Of a stretch of 64,000 nucleotides of DNA, positions 9,835-21,426 are shown in pieces. Location of the stretch: positions 7,047,130 through 7,111,129 of the forward strand of contig CM037474.1 in NCBI GenBank assembly GCA_021014325.1. Reading direction: 5' to 3'. The notes below the pieces were generated by a model. The model made no database searches and was not told the origin of the DNA. It saw nothing but the letters and a program-made list of their open reading frames with translations. The translations under genes and the position numbers were made by a program. Numbering within the stretch: position 1 is the first letter of the stretch; every line of letters starts with the position of its first letter. Source of the DNA: Plazaster borealis. Its lineage: Eukaryota; Echinodermata; Asteroidea; Forcipulatida; Labidiasteridae.

Positions 9835-12800
9835 ATATTTACTGCATTGTATGTTACGACACAACGTTTTGTGTGCATGGTGGGACGTGGCGTTGGATGA
9901 ATCATGGATAAATCATGGATGAATATGGTAAAAAGAAACAAGCAAATCAAGTAATAAACACATTTTTTTTTTAAGTTTTAGGAGCACAGAAGCATTATTT
10001 CATAGCCTACAAGAAACCAGATGGATTTTGCTCAGGACTATGTAAGACACTCCAAAAAGTCTTAACATATATTAAAAAAACCTACATATCATGCCAAGCA
10101 TGCATCATTGACAAGTATATCCTTCCCAAATATTAAAACTCAACCCCAACTTATGCTTCAAAAGGGGGCGAGAAGGGTGAGGGAAGGCGACGTTTCGAAC
10201 CCACTCAACACCTTTTGCATGCCCAACATTTCATCATAATAGCTTCATGCATACTGATTTTAAATATCTTTACCAAACTAATTCAGAAAATGATAGGCTG
10301 GCTCTATACCCTCTCCAATTACCCCCATACCCCATTTTCTGAACACAAAAAATTGCGCCCACCTAGCGGGTGCCGCGCGAAGCGCGGCATCCCGCTAGTG
10401 CGTATTATAATTCAGTGTTTCTAACAAGTGTACTGAACATTATGTACAATTTTCATTCAGCACAAGCCATGAGAAATGTAGAGCCCGATTTCATAGCGCA
10501 AATTTTCATGCTAATGTAACTGATAGCAGAAAGGTTAATTAATCGAAAACATATTTCCCAGGTTAGCAAGACAATTAGGCCGCCAGCTTTGTGCCTTTAC
10601 CATTGATACGTCATTTGTTTGCTTTCAATAAGCACCGGAAGGTTACAATGTACGTATGTACATGTAGCTTCTATAAAATGGGCACAACTAGGTACTCTCC
10701 AGTTTAATCACATGAAATACAAGCGTATTAAAAACTTGTTAAACATTTCTGCACAATTGAACACAGTTTATCATGCACACCTACATGTATGAGGCAAGTG
10801 TTTGTGCGTGTTTGTGCGGGCGCCACTATCGCATCCGCAGTACGCACTCGATTCAAAAGAATGTCATGCAACTGTCCTGCCCTGAAACGCTAGTGTAGGC
10901 GTACACACGACAGGCACGTTTGAGAGATCGAACAAAATGGTAAATTTTTAACATTGAAAGCTGAATTATTTCATGAAAATGAAAGATTAATGAGGAATAT
11001 CTGACGTCCACAACTCACCATCAAAAAATGTATGCGACCGTGGAATGTTAATCCAGTCACATTATTAGCTTCTTACAATGTCTTACTTGGTAAGATTTGA
11101 ATTATAGAGCTATGAAATTTTTCTATCGTGGGAAACGGATCCTAATATCAGGACGTCACTGTACATGTACGTTGTATACAAAAGCGAGAAGCCTCCAGGG
11201 CTAATTACAAATACAAATTATGTATTTTTGTTTGCATTAATAATTTCAATTTTCAAGTGCACAAAAACTACTCCTTTTCACATGTATTTTTACCCAACAT
11301 CATTTATGTGTCTAACTTCCTTTCTAAGTTTCAAAATATTTAATCGAAAACTCCATCCATGCATAAACTGTAACCCACTTGTTTAACTTCAACTCAAAAT
11401 TCAGGTCCTTCCCGAACTGCACAAAGCACAAAGACCATTCAAAGTTGAAGGTCATAACCTGTGACCCTGTGTTTAATACTTTAGTAGTGTCCACAATGTT
11501 GGCAAAGAACCTTGTTGTACAGGATGTTGACTTTTCAGTTTTCTCTTGATGGCTTTTATCCTTCGTGATAATTTTGAGAGCATTCCAAACTTAACTCTAA
11601 CAGTCATTATAGACATTGATTACAGGAAACAATGGCAAGGTGATCACTGACAGATGTTAGTGTAGTGTTTAAAACAAATCGAAAGAGAACACAGTTGTGA
11701 AAAACACTCTCAACTTCAGTTGTTATTTTGGCGTAGACGTCAGGGTTCTCTTCATGCACAACCTAGCGTATCAGGCCGATCTGCGAGATTTGCATGCAAT
11801 ACGAACAAATTTCAGCCGATACGCAAACAAATTATACAAATAAATAAACAAAAGTGTTTGGGGGGGGGGTTTGTTTTCACAAAAAACATCAAGAGAAAAC
11901 CATATAGAATGCTCCAGATTGCACAGTAGGGCTTTTAAAACCAAGATAAACACAAAGTAGAAAACATTCAAAATACCTTGTTTCAATTCAGCGTGCTTCG
12001 GCCAAACATCCAATATAATTTGGGTCCAGAATTCCCCCCAGTTTTAAAAAAACCTGGAGGGAACCCTGAACATTTTGATTGTTGTAAATGTAAGAGGTGT
12101 TAGCCTACATGTACTAACTATTTGAAGGTAAACACCTTTTTAATATTGAGGTTTATTATCATCAAAATTAACTACTCCCAGAACAAAATACCCGCAATAA
12201 AAACTGATCGTTTCCAACAAACCTGACAGAAAAACCAAAACAAAACATTAATGCAGTAGGCCCTTATGTACAACTACAAGTGAAGAGATTTTGTTTGTAA
12301 TATTTAATACTTTACAAGATTTACCAAAATAATAATATGCTTTGAAATTATCATGAGACAACCTTGAGTCCCACAAATCATTGTATTTTTATTTACAGTA
12401 CGTATGTAAATAAGTACACTACAAATCATTTAAATCAGAGTTTTTCATTGTGTCACATTTATATGAATGTTTATTGAAGTGTATACAGCTGGTGATACCC
12501 TTGGTCAGGTACACACGTACCCACAGGTAACCTCCGTTATAAATCAAAGAGAAATACAATTAATTAGTTATCTACATAAATTTTGTACTGTCAAATCAGT
12601 CCAATTCATGCGAGCCATCTTTCAGGTATGACAGTGCATATTGATTTATGGAAGTATCCTTTACATGCAGTTTTCAATAACCGATCAGTATAATTTCAGG
12701 CAAATATATATTACAGGTGCAGTCAGTCCTTGGGGATTTTTTCCCAGGTTTGTCAGGGATTTTGAGCACATTCGTTTGTGCGTAGGCTATTTCTCAATTT

Positions 12801-13841
12801 AGCAAATTGAACTAAATGTACACACATGTAAGAACTTGTACATTTGGGGGCAATTTCTCTTATGTCATTGTATGTACACACCAAGTATCCTGAAAACTTA
12901 ATTTCCCTGAGGACATCCGACACTAAATTGTGAAGCTAATCTTTCATACTAATTTGTTATTTATTGCCAATCTTCTTAACGACCATTATGCTACATAAGT
13001 GTAGAACTTTGTGTTTTTCAATTATGTTGAGTAGCAAAATATACATGTAGGCCTACCCATTATTTTAAGACAAATTAGATAAATCTTCTTTTAGTGTGAT
13101 TGTTCAAATAAACACAGTTTATGTTTTTAAACTGTGTAGATATTTTTTTCTCATTTTGATTTTGATCTTGTAACAAATTTTCTGATCCAACGAATGTCTT
13201 GAGCTACAAGCCATGAATTTTCCCCAAAATTTGAGTCCTGTCAATGTAAATAATGAGGGGGCATATTGAAAAATTCTTACTGACTGTTATTGTGTACAGT
13301 AGACCCTATAGCCTTCACAGGAGTAGATTACAATCTCTGAATCAGGCCTTAGTTGGCCCTGACACTGACAGGCAGAAGTCCTTGTGGGAAGTCATCAACA
13401 TAATAAATGTCCATAGATTTTATGGATCTGGATAAGACACTGTATACATTACCACAACAACATTTTAATATCCTTTTAAGTGCACTAACTGTGTACAAGT
13501 AAAATGATTCATACTGCATACGGTTTATTAACACCTGCATAATAAATGACTCACAATGGTATTTCAAAATTTATTCTATTAGGGTTGAGGTGGGTTTTTT
13601 TGTGTGTGTGTGGTTTTTTGTCCAGAGTCCCAGTTTTAAAAATCCAGGAGAGAACCCTGACTATTGTTAGTAAATTAAATTTCAAACATTTAAGCTTTTG
13701 AAAAGGAAAATATGAATTGTATTTGTTTTTAGTGGTTTCACCACTTAGGGTCAGTATTCCCCCCAAAATGTCCACGCCTCTGCGAAATATTATTTTTCAG
13801 AACTTTTTGGAGTTCATGGACAGGAGTAGTCATTTGCCTAT
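9835..13841. other. Long intergenic stretch, no gene seen
   Basis: About 4 kb of AT-rich DNA without a credible gene. It holds a GC-rich hairpin (10363..10398), a poly-G tract near 11860, and one of two diverged copies of an AGTTTTAAAAA/CCTGGAGGGAACCCTGA sequence (about 12028-12075; the other is at 13622-13662). Confidence 0.5.
10363..10398. repeat. GC-rich 16-bp hairpin with GAA loop
   Basis: CTAGCGGGTGCCGCGC, loop GAA, then GCGCGGCATCCCGCTAG, which pairs throughout apart from one bulged base. Its base composition is far from the surrounding AT-rich DNA. Confidence 0.75.
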
Positions 13842-14532
13842 GGGACTGAGTTGACTCAGGACCAAGTTGACATGGGACTGAGTTGACTTGGGATCGAGTT
13901 GACTTGGGACTGAGTTGACTTGGGACTGAGTTGACTTGGGACCAAGTTGACATGGGACTGAGTTGACTTGGGATTCAGATGACTTGGGAGTTGGGACCGA
14001 GTTGACTTGGGACCGAGTTGACTTGGGACTGAGTTGACTTGGGACTGAGTTGACTTGGGACCGAGTTGACTTGGGACCGAGTTGACTTGGGACCGAGTTG
14101 ACTTGGGACTGAGTTGACTTGGGACCGAGTTGACTTGGGACTGAGTTGACTTGGGACTGAGTTGACTTGGGACCAAGTTGACATGGGACTGAGTTGACTT
14201 GGGACTGAGTTGACTTGGGATTGAGATGACTTGGGAGTTGGGACCGAGTTGACTTGGGACTGAGTTGCCTTGGGACTGAGATGACTTGGGACCGAGTTGA
14301 CCTGGGACCGAGTTGACTTGGGACTGAGTTGACTTGGGATTGAGATGACTTGGGAGTTGGGACCGAGTTGACTTGGGACTGAGTTGCCTTGGGACTGAGA
14401 TGACTTGGGACCGAGTTGACCTGGGACCGAGTTGAATTGGGACTGAGTTGAATTGGGACCGAGTTGAATTGGGAACGAGTTGAATTGGGACCGAGTTGAC
14501 TTGGGACAGAGTTTACTTGGGACTGAGATGAC
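13842..14532. repeat. 16-bp minisatellite, ~43 units
   Basis: Units of GGGACTGAGTTGACTT and variants (GGGACCGAGTTGACTT; shortened GGGAGTT units at four places) run head to tail for 691 bp. Since 16 is not a multiple of 3 and the unit has no stop in any minus-strand frame, all three minus frames stay open, giving long SQVNSVPSQLGPKSTR-like translations that should not be taken as protein. Confidence 0.92.
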
Positions 14533-15288
14533 AACCACAACAGTCGGGGGGATCGATCCTTTCTCTATGATCGAAGGTAGCCCACCTTGCTGGGCTTTTC
14601 TTTCTTTTTTTTACATCAGGTCGGTCTTATCATACTAAGTCATAGTCGCCATGATAAGAGACTGAGTAAGACCGGTGATAAATAAAAGAGATAAACAACC
14701 CAACAAACAATATTTTTAAAACATTGGTATCCAAATTCAAATATTCGCAAAATCTTTTTCTATCCAATCTTACCATCTGCCGTGGGCATGGGTCCTGGTT
14801 CTCCGGGTTCCCTGATGATAATTCATTCTGTCAGAACGCAGTGATGCCAGTAATACACAACCAGCGAGTGACTAAAGACAAGTGACCGTGGAGTGACTGA
14901 TCCAAGCTCTCGATCTTCAGCACTACACTAGCCTACTCTTGAAAAAAACCAAATGCTGTTTTGTTTTGTTTTGCTTCTGCATCGCAGGCAGTTCTCCTTT
15001 CTAAAATATTTCCTCTACTTAGTCAGCATCTGGTCGATGAAGACTAAAACACTACGGTATAAATAATAAACTTTTAAATTCTCAATATGACAATTAAGAA
15101 AAAGCATGCAAGTTTTGAAACAGCATTCATTTGCACGTTGACAATTGCTGGATTGCTGACGACTGACTGATGCATAATGAATGAGTCGGCACGTCACTAC
15201 TACGATCTTTGGTCGGCACCAAAGATCGTACGCACATTAAAGTCGTCATATCCGTGTAGCACGCATGATGCGCTTGCCGCAAGAGGGC
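14533..15288. other. Intergenic, no gene seen
   Basis: No supported gene. It contains a strong perfect hairpin at 15201..15230 just before the next MITE. Confidence 0.5.
15201..15230. repeat. 13-bp perfect hairpin, 4-base loop
   Basis: TACGATCTTTGGT, loop CGGC, ACCAAAGATCGTA: a perfect 13-bp stem. No adjacent gene end explains it. Confidence 0.75.
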
Positions 15289-15509
15289 GTAAGGCCCATG
15301 TCACACGAGGCAATTTAGGCAACCACTGCCAGGCAATCTCTCCATGAAGAAAAGGCATTCACATTTAATGTTCACATAATTGTCTTGGGGTTCGTAAGAC
15401 ACTGTTTGAAAAATTACTGATGTGCTACCAAGGTGATCCTGTAGCATGCAGTGCAGTTGGTTGCCTCCAAGTTGAGTGTAAAGGTTGCCTCGTGTGACAG
15501 GGCCTTTAA
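15289..15509. mobile_element. MITE with GGCCC-TGTCACACGAGGCAA inverted ends
   Basis: 221 bp. The left end reads TAAGGCCCATGTCACACGAG and the right end is its inverse, ending CTCGTGTGACAGGGCCTTTAA. The right terminus is TTAA and the left is a one-base-shortened TAA, so this may be a third TTAA-targeting family. No coding capacity. Confidence 0.8.
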
Positions 15510-16534
15510 GGTAACATCTTGCAAAAAATAGTGAAAGTAGGCCTACCTGAATAGTACATGTAGGCTCTTGGTATAGCCTTATTAGTCTGTAAATATTAAA
15601 TGTTCGATAGTGGTTAAGTAAGACTAACAACAAATATTTTGTCAAATACCAAACGAGGCCTCACGCAAACTGAAAAACTTAGTGGTGTCGACAGCTAGCA
15701 AGCGGGGCAACATTTGCATATAATGCCTAATGCACAGGGTTTGTGACGAAGACCAGAGAGAGGGGCGATGCATTATCGTATTTGTAAGTACACAGGGTGA
15801 CCAACCACTTCTAGGTTTAATCCCTTATTTCAGGACGATATCCCATCATATCATTTTGAAGCAGGTGATTTACTATGGGGCATTTGAAAGCCCCCCCCCC
15901 CCTACACACACACTATAGAGTGAATGGTCCTGCTGGACACAGGTGGCCCGTAACACAATAATCTTCCTGAATTATTGACGTTTAATGTTTAATGTAATGA
16001 AATTACGTCAAGTAGGCCTGATGATAATAATATAACAGAAGCTAATGGAGACTGGTGCTTTATAGTTAACGAAATAAAACTAAGGAATTAAAGAGGTCTT
16101 GTGGCCAATCTGTTACTATTGCTTTCATAGGCTATTACGTAATCTGTGGAGTCATAGAGCGAGGTGGAGTGAAGGTCGTCAAACACAGCATGTGAATCAT
16201 TATAATTATGACATGTGTAATAACCTCCGACCTTGGCCTATTGTACGGAAGCCGGCGGAAAGATTGTTATTGTTTTTATATTGTCCAAAATGAGTTAATT
16301 GAGAAGCAGCTGGTCTAAACTGTGATCCCATAGGGATGTATAATATGAAGAAAATAACGTCCAGAAAAAAATAATAAACTCCAAGAAAAATTTTCGATTG
16401 TTTTTTTTGCCCTTTTTACACCGATGAGAAAATTATGTTTCGGAATTAAAATAAAATGTTTTTATATTTTGCTTGTGTTTGCGAACAAGAGAAAAATAAG
16501 TTTACGATAATTTAACTACAAAAAAATAGTTAAT
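15510..16534. other. Intergenic, no gene seen
   Basis: AT-rich; contains a poly-C tract near 15890 followed by a CA-rich run. No supported gene. Confidence 0.5.
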
Positions 16535-16574
16535 GGCCTGACGTTTCGACCCTAGCAGAGTCTGTCTCGAAGGC
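16535..16574 (-). ncRNA. Hammerhead-ribozyme-like relic
   Basis: On the minus strand: GCCT, a decayed core, then GACTC-TGCTA-GGGTC (a 5-bp stem with GT pairs), GAAA, CGTC and AGGC. GCCT pairs with AGGC as stem I, GACTC/GGGTC is stem II, GAAA is the conserved core, and GTC is the expected cleavage triplet after a minimal stem III. This order matches the minimal type I hammerhead of Penelope-like elements and retrozymes. The CUGAUGA core is degenerate (TCGAGACA), so this copy is probably inactive. Confidence 0.35.
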
Positions 16575-16695
16575 TAAATGACAAGACAACACACATGAAC
16601 AGGTATATAAGTGTAACAAAAGCATTCAAGTGGAAATACAAGAATAGAGGCAGAGAGCAAACAGACAAGGCAAGGGGTAAACAATGAACAGGGAG

Positions 16696-16709
16696 CAGTG
16701 GCGTAACTA
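16696..16709. mobile_element. hAT-like terminal sequence
   Basis: CAGTGGCGTAACTA followed by a G-run resembles the CAGNGGCG-type ends of hAT elements. The inverse, TAGTTACGCCACTG, occurs at 39073..39086. Neither is paired with a clear opposite end here, so both are probably fragments. Confidence 0.35.
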
Positions 16710-17640
16710 AGGGGGGATGTCCGTGCCCCCCCCCGGTGCCCCCCCATTTGAAATCTGGACTTTTGTGACTGGAGATTTCCAGAGTAAAATGTTACATTTT
16801 ATACGCTTTGATGAGATAATTTCGATGTTTTTAAAACTATTTTTCCAAATTACATGCAGAAAATATTTTTCGTTTACACTCACGCCAGATCATTTTATAG
16901 TAAGTAGGCCTAACATAAAAAAGGCGATGAAAAAGGGGCTTGTTCAGGCCCGTATCCGGGATTTTGTTAAGTTACTTTCTTTTTTGGGGGTGAATATGAA
17001 AGAAAATGTACATCGGTGCGTTAGCACCTCCCGCCACGTAGCGACGCAGGGGGGGGGGGGGTTGGAGGAGGATGTGCACCCCTCAGAAGTTCAACGTTTT
17101 GTAAAAAAGAATGCCCAATTCAAGCCATTTGGTGCACCATTTTGCGCTATGATATTGGTTAATCTGAAAACAACTCAATTACAGCTTTGTATCAATATTA
17201 TTTCTGCATATTTAATGCTCAGACGGCGTAAAGAACCATCAAAGTCTTCAGATCACGCTCTTTCGGTGGCTGTTTTGTGCGACCCGCTAGCCGACCCGTT
17301 AACTGAGCAATAAACTAGTTTATTGCGCCATGGTCAAACCAAAACCAAAGAAAAGAAGTGTTTCCAATCGCGGGCGGTTTCGGGTGGTCCAGTGAGTAAA
17401 TTGCCGAGCAGTTTCGGGCGGTGCATCGATTGAAACGTTAGCACAGCGCGTTACTGTATTAGTCATACAGTAGATGACACATTAAATTGCCCCTATATGA
17501 GATACATGAGTTAAAACAAAACTGGGGGGGGGGGACATTTGATATGGTGTCCCCCACCCTTCAAAAAGTTTTTTAAAAACCAGTTTTGTTATTATTCTAA
17601 AGTTATTTTCGGCACACTGTAACCAAACATTGCCATAGGA

Positions 17641-18190
17641 TTGGTATAGCGCCCTCATGCGGTATAAAAGCGGACGTCGTCGACAGTACGAGGATGATTC
17701 ATGTCTGACCATGACTGTAGCCTTCAACCATGGGCATTTCCCAAACTTCGAAGCCGGTGTCGCATGCAATTATGTTCTCTATGCAATACTATCCGGCGGA
17801 CATTATTGCATATGCAATAATGTCCGCCGGACGGTTTTGCATATGCAAAAGTGTGCTTACAAGAGCTACATTGAGGGGCTACTTGTAAGTAGGATCTGTA
17901 CTTGTGGGCTTTTCTCGTGTTGTGGGCTCATGCCCACAATGTTTAAAACAGAAAAGATTAAAGAAAAGGGATCATAGTCACAACCTGTGGAATGCCCACT
18001 ATGTCACTCTCCTAAACATGTCTGTCCGGAGCGGACAGTATTGCATGGCGGACACAATTGCATCTCACACCGGAGCCCAAGGTTTGGAAAAGGCCCCACC
18101 ATGTTTCAAAATACCAACACAGGAGGAAGCGGAGGGGGCTGTAGACTTGACCCAAGTCGAACTTTCGTCGAGTCCTTCGTCGTCTGATTA
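17641..18190 (+). other. Open segment of unknown nature
   Basis: Two overlapping open frames (17657..17977 and 17904..18191) span a GC-richer segment. The second ends in a Ser-rich acidic tail (VELSSSPSSSD) and a third frame contains a CPLC-HSPKHVC cysteine cluster. No start context, splice pattern or known family is recognised. It may be a decayed transposon gene or chance. It contains the perfect 40-bp palindrome. Confidence 0.2.
17792..17831. repeat. Perfect 40-bp palindrome
   Basis: The arm TCCGGCGGACATTATTGCAT is followed directly by its exact inverse, with no spacer. The centre is TTGCATATGCAA, a doubled octamer-like (POU-type) half-site. A second palindrome, TTTTGCATATGCAAAA, follows within 4 bases. 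Confidence 0.9.
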
Positions 18191-18810
18191 ATCCACTGCA
18201 TGCACTTTAACTCAGAATCGCAGCTTTATTTCACCACTTTGTGCGCCCTCACTCGCCAGGAAAGTGCCAATCAACTGTATTCGAAGTGTCGCGATCCAAA
18301 ATTCACTGGATTGGCAAATAAATGACACTAGAGGGCGCGCGTTACAACACTCATAGATTACTGACTCGATTAGCACGAGACCCGACTTGAACCAAGTCTA
18401 AGGGGGCTAGAGTTAGTGAGCCGCCGTTTGTATTCACTCAAGTGAGTGGCTTGCATCTCTAGTGTGAAAACGACAGCCATAAAGCTATTCCAACAACTAG
18501 TGTTTGCAAGTCGTTGTCCTCCATAATCAAGTGCTTCCGCTCTACCATCAAGCACTTACGGTCAATTTGGAAAATTTTAATTGAAATTAACTCAGTTAAA
18601 ACTTGAGTCACGTGCTTATTTTATTTTATTTGTTTCCTTTTTGACTACTAAAATAAACACAACTTAACAAAAAGTAGAGCCATGCGTGGAGCATTCAAAT
18701 TAGACTCAATTTTGTTGTTGTAAACATTGTGACGTAACTTTATAACGGATGTGTTCTGGGCCTTATTGTGTGTGTGGAGTGGGGGGGGGGGTGCGATATA
18801 AGTTTGTTTT

Positions 18811-18980
18811 TAATAGACCTTATGCACATGATGTCATTTCAGTAGGGCGCCCTCGCCTAGAGGTCAAAAGGAGGTTGTGAGCCTGTGAGTCGCGCGTACA
18901 AATCTGTGCGTTTCGATTGTTTCGTCATCGTTTTACCTCTAAGATGGCGGTTGGATGACGTCAATGCATAAGGTCTATTA
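18811..18980. mobile_element. 170-bp MITE, TAATAGACCTTATGCA ends
   Basis: A perfect 16-bp terminal inverted repeat (TAATAGACCTTATGCA and TGCATAAGGTCTATTA) extends imperfectly through a GATGTCATT/GATGACGTC segment. The interior contains TAAGATGGCGGT, a YY1-like core, and CCCTCGCC. TA at both edges may be the target duplication, as for Tc1/mariner-type elements. Confidence 0.85.
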
Positions 18981-19502
18981 TGATGGAGACCGAGAACATT
19001 AGCAATATGTGTCTGCACATAATTCTAAAGATATCACTGGGAAGGTGTGTACAAATTAAGTCTTTCAAGAAGAGTTTATACACACAGAAACAAAACAATA
19101 TAAATCCACAATTGTGAGTGATATTATTAAAGGGTTTGTGTATGTGTAAAGCAACACCCGGTAGGCCTATCGACAGTGTGGACCCGAAAACAAAAAATAT
19201 CCAAAATGGACGGTCTTGGGACATTGGACTACGAATTAGAACATCTCATTTGTTTTTTGGCCGATTTGAACAAAACATTTATATTAACATTTTAAATAAT
19301 AGCTATTTTTAAGGTGTTGCATGCAAACAAAATCCACCAATAAGTGGTAGTCACTGAAAAACTCATGAATTATTGTGGGGACGTGTAAACAATTTCGCAT
19401 GTTATATGTATATTTTTTGTGCATTGTCATTGTGTCTGTGGCAAGTGCGACAGTTTTTTGTGATTTTTTGTTTTGAAACAGAATGATCTGTCCACGGGAG
19501 CG

Positions 19503-19616
19503 TTAAAGGCACTGAACACGTTCGGAAATTGTCAAAGACCAGTGTTCTCACTTGGTGTATCCCAACATATGCATACAATAACAAGTCATTACCAAACGTG
19601 TATACGATACCTTTAA
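19503..19616. mobile_element. TTAA MITE family 1, 114-bp internally deleted copy
   Basis: Runs from TTAAAGGCACTGAACACG to CGTGTATACGATACCTTTAA. Only the two ends of the ~370-bp family 1 element remain. Its right TTAA is also the left terminus of the next element, so it is inserted in that element's end. Confidence 0.88.
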
Positions 19617-19836
19617 CGGGACGTTGAGAAAAAAGTCACAATTATGACCTAAATTTCATAATTATAACTTTGTACAAGTCATAGGCCTAATTGTGAGTTG
19701 TGCTAATTAATAAATATAAGATATATTAAGTCATAGTTGTGACTTATGCTAATTCATAATTATGAGATAGGGGGCCTATAAGTCATAGTTATGACTTTTA
19801 GTTAGGACTTTCTTTCTTTTCTCAATGTCCCTTTAA
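19613..19836. mobile_element. TTAA MITE family 2, host copy
   Basis: Ends are TTAACGGGACGTTGAGAAAA and the inverse TTTTCTCAATGTCCCTTTAA. The interior is made of short palindromic AAGTCATAATTATGACTT-like modules in both orientations. A family 1 MITE sits in its left TTAA. A second copy lies at 20275..20472. Confidence 0.8.
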
Positions 19837-20274
19837 ATTCTTTGAGAAAAAACAACAATAACAACAACAATTGCTTTCGCAGAAATCGGGCCAGTGCGAG
19901 GGTCGCAAAATCAGTGCGAAAAAACAACTAGGCCAATGAACGGGGACAAGAATGTAGTTTTCAGGAATATCCACAAAGTAGAGTGTAGGTTAAACAAACA
20001 AATTAGTGTGTTCAGATGACGGATCAGTCAGATTCTATTGGATTAGTTTGACAATGTGATGGCGGGTATAAATTCGCTGTATTAATAATTGACATTGCCT
20101 GTATAGCGATTTACAAAAGTGGACGATTAGTGCATTCAACTTCTGAGCTGGGTACATTCAATGCCACCTATTATTAAATCTTATAGCAAGGCAATTGATC
20201 AGAAAAAGGCAATTCCACAGTAAAATGGTTGTGGCATGGTGCGTTTAACCTTATTATAATTATCTACGGAAGCG

Positions 20275-20472
20275 TTAACATGACATTATGAAAAATAAAA
20301 GAAAGTCATAATAATTATGACTTAAATATCTCATAATTATGATTTAGTACAAGTCATAGTGATGACTTAAATCTCATATTAGCATAAGTTATAATGACTT
20401 GTGTCAATTAAGTCGTGAGATGTAAGTCATAATATGATTTTTAATTTTCTTCCTCTCTCAATGTCCCTGTAA
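20275..20472. mobile_element. TTAA MITE family 2, uninterrupted copy
   Basis: TTAACATGACATTATGAAAA at the left and CTCTCAATGTCCCTGTAA at the right, with the same AGTCATAATTATGACTT modules. Its left flank, ACGGAAGCG, resembles the ACGGGAGCG found left of the nested pair at 19503, so it shows the site before the family 1 insertion. Confidence 0.75.
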
Positions 20473-21051
20473 TTCTTATGTACATCGGTACCCGCAATGA
20501 CGACGTGGGTTTTGAGATGAGAATTTAGCACCAATTTGTCCGTGGGGAAACGTGCGTTGTTTATTAAAGATCATGGTTTTTCTCAGCAACCATGTGAATG
20601 TTACCATCACTTTGATTAGAAATAAAACCTCAATCCAATGTGTAAGCATCACCCCCCCCGGACTTTCTGTTGTTTCCATCAGGGGTGTACCCTCTTGAGA
20701 TGTTATGCTTTAGCTCAGAGATATCAGCGTTGGTTTGGGAAACATACATGCCTATAGTTGACATGCCTTATTGGACCATTAACATGAAGTCAAGACTTCC
20801 TCATGGTTTGCAACAGGGAAGTCACTTTGTTGGCTTCCGTTCTAAAATAAAACCGAAACACCATTGTTTTCAAGTTATGTGCCTTCACGATCATGACCAT
20901 TCGGCTTAATAATAGAAGCATGTGGTTGGTGCGGTATGCATCGGAACCAGTCTATACACATCATGCTTGGTTTAATAACCAACCGGTTGGTAACCGGAGA
21001 TTGGGTCAAATTTCCCGAGCCCACATCCCGTGAGTTGTTTCTTGTGGATTA
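20473..21051. other. Intergenic, no gene seen
   Basis: No supported feature apart from the short sequence CAACCGGTTGGTAACCGG near 20980. Confidence 0.45.
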
Positions 21052-21426
21052 TTAAAGGTATCGTACACGTTTGGTAATGACTGAAAACAAATATTAGCAT
21101 AAAAACCTACTTGGTAACAAGCAACGGAGAGATGTTGATAGTATAAAACATTGTAGGAAACGACTCCCTCTGAAGTAACGTAGTTTTTGAGAAATGGGTA
21201 ATTTCTCACTAAACTAATAAAAAAATTCTTGCAAGAAGTTTTTATTCCTATCTGAAAGCACACAAATTTGTACAACAAGGGTGTTTTTTCTTTCATCATT
21301 TTCTTGCAACTTTGATGACCAATTGAGCCCAAATTTTCACAGGCTTGTTATTTTATGCATATGTTGGGATACACCAAGTGAGAACACTGGTCTTTGACAA
21401 TTTCCAAACGTGTACAATGCCTTTAA
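21052..21426. mobile_element. TTAA MITE family 1, full-length copy
   Basis: 375 bp from TTAAAGGTATCGTACACG to CGTGTACAATGCCTTTAA; the ACACGTTTGGTAAT segment is mirrored by TTTCCAAACGTGT. The interior is close to the 6854 and 42831 copies (shared ACCAATTGAGCCCAAATTT and GGTGTTTTTTCTTTC). Confidence 0.9.

Noticed and set aside
13830..14540. Frames of 236, 187 and 106 codons on the minus strand
   Set aside because: They lie wholly in the 16-bp minisatellite, and all three minus frames are open because the unit lacks stops; no gene signals.
18383..18547. Possible pol III A-box (TGGTAGAGCGG) and B-box (GGTTCAAGTCG) on the minus strand
   Set aside because: They are about 145 bp apart, with no cloverleaf or acceptor stem; spacing is too wide for a tRNA and no second copy was seen.
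21006..21332. 108-codon minus-strand frame and similar ones near 7009, 22479 and 42875
   Set aside because: They lie inside the TTAA MITEs; the same peptide-like strings appear in each copy only because the DNA is repeated.
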